Shown here piece after piece: positions 5,095-7,288 of a stretch of 7,288 nucleotides of DNA; within the stretch, counting starts at the first letter, position 1; each line of letters opens with the position of its first letter. Source of the DNA: Ignavibacteria bacterium (GTDB lineage Bacteria; Bacteroidota; Ignavibacteria; Ignavibacteriales; Melioribacteraceae); contig DAIEQT010000480.1 in NCBI GenBank assembly GCA_027347545.1, positions 1-7,288 of the forward strand, read 5' to 3'. A program made the position numbers and the translations under genes. The notes below the pieces were generated by a model. That model saw nothing but the letters and a program-made list of their open reading frames with translations. It ran no database searches and had not been told where the DNA came from.

Positions 5095-7288
5095 TGATTA
5101 AAAAGATTAGATCAATATTGAGCAAACATTTTTCCCACTTAATTCTCTTTCTTTCGGCTATTCTTGTTATGATTTGCGCTCTCAACTTCTTATATCTCTT
5201 TGATATAACAGCACAATCTAATGATGAATGCTTATGGAGGGATTCTGATTTCTTCAGCGAGAAAAATATCATTCGTTTCGATTTAGTGAAAGTTGATGGT
5301 GTTACATGGTCTGCAGGAATCCGAAATGGTGATCGGCTGATTTCAATAAATGGAAAGCCGGTTATTAATACACTTGTAGCTAGTAAAACATTGGATGTAG
5401 TTCCTTCAGGTGATTATGCTGTGTATGTGGTTGAAAGAAACGGTAAACAATTTACAACTAATGTATATATCAAAAAGTTAGTTTCATTTAACAATCTTGC
5501 TTTTACATTGCTCTCTTCGTTTTGGCTCGTTGTGGGTTTCTTTGTACTAATGGCAAAACCGGAAGGAAAAATCCAGAGATTGTTTTTCAGTGTTGCCGCT
5601 TTCTCGGTTCTTTTTTCGATGAACAGTTTATTGACAAGAGGACAACAAGTAGATAATCCAATTCTGAGAAACCTTTTTCTGTTAAGAACAGTTGATATCT
5701 TGATTCTCGCGGGCGGAGTTTTTTGGGCATTCAGCATGGTTAGATTTTTTAGTGTTTTTCCTGTTGAATCTAATTTTGAGAAGAAAAAATGGATTAGAAA
5801 AACTCTTATCCTTTCACCCTGGATAATCTCTGTACTGGTTTTAACAGCCAGAATCCGGTTTGTTTACATCGATAGAACTCAGCTTGGTGTAATTATTACA
5901 AGTAATTGCGTGGGCTTTTTAATAGTTGCCTCTTTAATAACCAGTTTTGTTCTATTAATAATTAGTTACAGAAAAGTTGATGCACAAAGAGAAAAACGTG
6001 CGTTAAGAATAATTTTAGCAGCGCATACAATTGGCTTATCAGCAATCATTTACTTTATTCTTTTTACCGCTACAACAAATCAGGTTGTTTTTAACGATCC
6101 TCTGTTATTTATGCCTATCATGTTTATCGCCATTATCCCAATTGCGTTTGGTTATGCAATCTTTAGGTATGCTTTGATGGATATTCGCGAAGCAGTTAAA
6201 AGTACAATTGTTTACGGTACCGCAACTGTTTCCATTGCAGCCGTTTATTTTATAATTATGCTTTTGTTGGGACAGGTAGTGAGCAGCGCAATCGGAACTC
6301 AATACCAGGGCGCCATTGCCGGTTTTGTCTTTGTTGTTTTTGCAATCGTATTTCAATCAACCAAAGATCACTTTCAAGATTATCTAACGCAGAAGTTCTA
6401 TCCTGAACAATTCGCATTTCAAAAGGGGTTACTAAAGTTTAGCGGAGATATTGCAAAAGTTGTAGGAATCGAAAACATTCTTAATTCAACCCGCGAACTT
6501 TATGTTGAATCGCTGCGGATCGGCAAGTATGGATTGATGCTTAAAAAGAATGGCGGTTTATTTTATCTTTTTCAGCATCATGGAATTAGTGAATTACAGC
6601 CGCATCTATTTAACGGACTGCAAAGTTTATCTCAATTCTTTGTGGAGAGGAAAAAGAATAACAAGCGAATTGTACTGGAACGCCAAAACTTTACAAATGT
6701 ACTTGGCGATGATGCGGCAATTTTTATTAACGAAGGTATTTTCTCTATCATTCCGTTGATGATTAACGACCGCTTAATTGGGTTGTTATTGTTTGGGCTA
6801 AAACAAACCGGCTCTCAATTTGACGGAAAGGATTTAGATTTACTTATTTCGGCAGCAAACCAAACCGCAATCTCAATTGAGAACGCCAGGCTTTATCATT
6901 CTGAAATAGAGAAAAAACGCCTTGAGCGCGATTTGGAGAATGCTAGGCACATTCAAGAAAGTTTGTTGCCAAAATCAATCCCAGTTTTTAAAAATTTAGA
7001 ACTTTGCGGTGTTACTCATCCGGCGCAGCATGTAGGCGGCGATTACTACGATTTTATTCGGGTTAGCGATACAAAGCTGTTTGTTATCGTAGGCGATGTT
7101 TCCGGAAAAGGATTAAGCGCTGCGCTCTATATGTCCAAACTTCAAACGATGATACGTTTGTATTGCGCAGATAACAAATCACCTAAGGAAATTCTTACTG
7201 AAGTAAATAAAAAGCTTTATGGTGATATGGAGCGTAATTATTTTATAACTGTTACGCTGGCAATGATAGATATTGATAAAGGCAAGAT
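5094..7288 (+). CDS. PDZ-like/10 TM/GAF/PP2C membrane phosphatase (3' end outside window)
   Basis: The frame is open from ATG 5094 to the last base: 731 complete codons with no stop. A basic N-terminus (MIKKIR) precedes TM1 (about 14-38). Next is an extracytoplasmic domain (about 55-127) with a PDZ-like core: VDGVTWSAGIRNGDRLISIN (67-86), the AGI.xGD.(L/I)..(I/V)NG signature, followed by GKPV. About nine more helices follow (near 134-153, 162-181, 197-221, 236-252, 265-291, 303-325, 337-358, 371-395, 405-421); basic loops at 154-162, 228-235 and 292-303 fit PDZ outside and GAF-PP2C inside. The juxtamembrane segment YPEQFAFQKGLLKFSGDI (436-453) resembles the one after 7TM-type sensor kinases. 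A GAF domain covers about 455-600 and a helical linker 606-626. The PP2C domain begins with GGDYYD 648-653 and GDVSGKG 667-673. The rest of the catalytic domain, about 100 residues with its last motifs, lies beyond the window. Likely an envelope-sensing phosphatase for the same STAS protein; this is inferred. Confidence 0.9.
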   Translation, partial: MIKKIRSILSKHFSHLILFLSAILVMICALNFLYLFDITAQSNDECLWRDSDFFSEKNIIRFDLVKVDGVTWSAGIRNGDRLISINGKPVINTLVASKTLDVVPSGDYAVYVVERNGKQFTTNVYIKKLVSFNNLAFTLLSSFWLVVGFFVLMAKPEGKIQRLFFSVAAFSVLFSMNSLLTRGQQVDNPILRNLFLLRTVDILILAGGVFWAFSMVRFFSVFPVESNFEKKKWIRKTLILSPWIISVLVLTARIRFVYIDRTQLGVIITSNCVGFLIVASLITSFVLLIISYRKVDAQREKRALRIILAAHTIGLSAIIYFILFTATTNQVVFNDPLLFMPIMFIAIIPIAFGYAIFRYALMDIREAVKSTIVYGTATVSIAAVYFIIMLLLGQVVSSAIGTQYQGAIAGFVFVVFAIVFQSTKDHFQDYLTQKFYPEQFAFQKGLLKFSGDIAKVVGIENILNSTRELYVESLRIGKYGLMLKKNGGLFYLFQHHGISELQPHLFNGLQSLSQFFVERKKNNKRIVLERQNFTNVLGDDAAIFINEGIFSIIPLMINDRLIGLLLFGLKQTGSQFDGKDLDLLISAANQTAISIENARLYHSEIEKKRLERDLENARHIQESLLPKSIPVFKNLELCGVTHPAQHVGGDYYDFIRVSDTKLFVIVGDVSGKGLSAALYMSKLQTMIRLYCADNKSPKEILTEVNKKLYGDMERNYFITVTLAMIDIDKGK

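Noticed and set aside
5414..5737. Minus-strand reading frame of 107 codons, and others at 156-374, 2948-3142, 3216-3521, 4497-4796, 5066-5272 and 6105-6356
   Set aside because: All are antisense to genes with clear domains, lack ribosome binding sites and give low-complexity or unfamiliar protein. They are shadows of the coding frames.
6550..6759. Small + strand reading frame of 69 codons
   Set aside because: It lies wholly inside the GAF region of the third phosphatase in another frame, with no ribosome binding site and no recognisable domain.

Overview
This AT-rich window suggests a Bacteroidota/Ignavibacteriota/Chlorobi-type bacterium. That placement is inference, from the protein style, two probable TTG starts and the domain combinations; no marker gene is present. 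Everything lies on the + strand and is densely packed: gaps between genes are 24, 18, -4, 1 and -1 nt, and no terminator or convincing internal promoter is visible, so it reads as one operon running off both ends of the window.

Layout: (1) 1-528, the C-terminal end of an unrecognised protein with a Pro/Thr-rich linker and a basic tail. (2) 553-2601, a membrane SpoIIE/RsbU-type PP2C phosphatase with 8 predicted membrane helices, a GAF-like domain and the phosphatase domain. (3) 2620-2979, a STAS-domain anti-sigma-factor antagonist (RsbV/SpoIIAA-like) with its phosphorylatable Ser58. (4) 2976-3413, a GHKL-fold serine kinase/anti-sigma factor (RsbW/SpoIIAB-like), overlapping the STAS gene by 4 nt. 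(5) 3415-5094, a soluble phosphatase with two GAF domains. (6) 5094-7288, a third phosphatase, incomplete at the window end, with a PDZ-like extracytoplasmic domain, about ten membrane helices, a GAF domain and a cut-off PP2C domain.

Together genes 2-6 form a full partner-switching module: a kinase that should phosphorylate the STAS protein, and three phosphatases with different sensory front ends that could dephosphorylate it. The front ends suggest three inputs: a membrane signal, a cytosolic ligand or state, and an envelope signal read by a PDZ-like domain. All three phosphatases share a GAF-helical linker-PP2C back half and differ in the front, as expected from duplication with sensor replacement. 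No sigma factor or other output protein is encoded here, so what the switch controls is the main open question.
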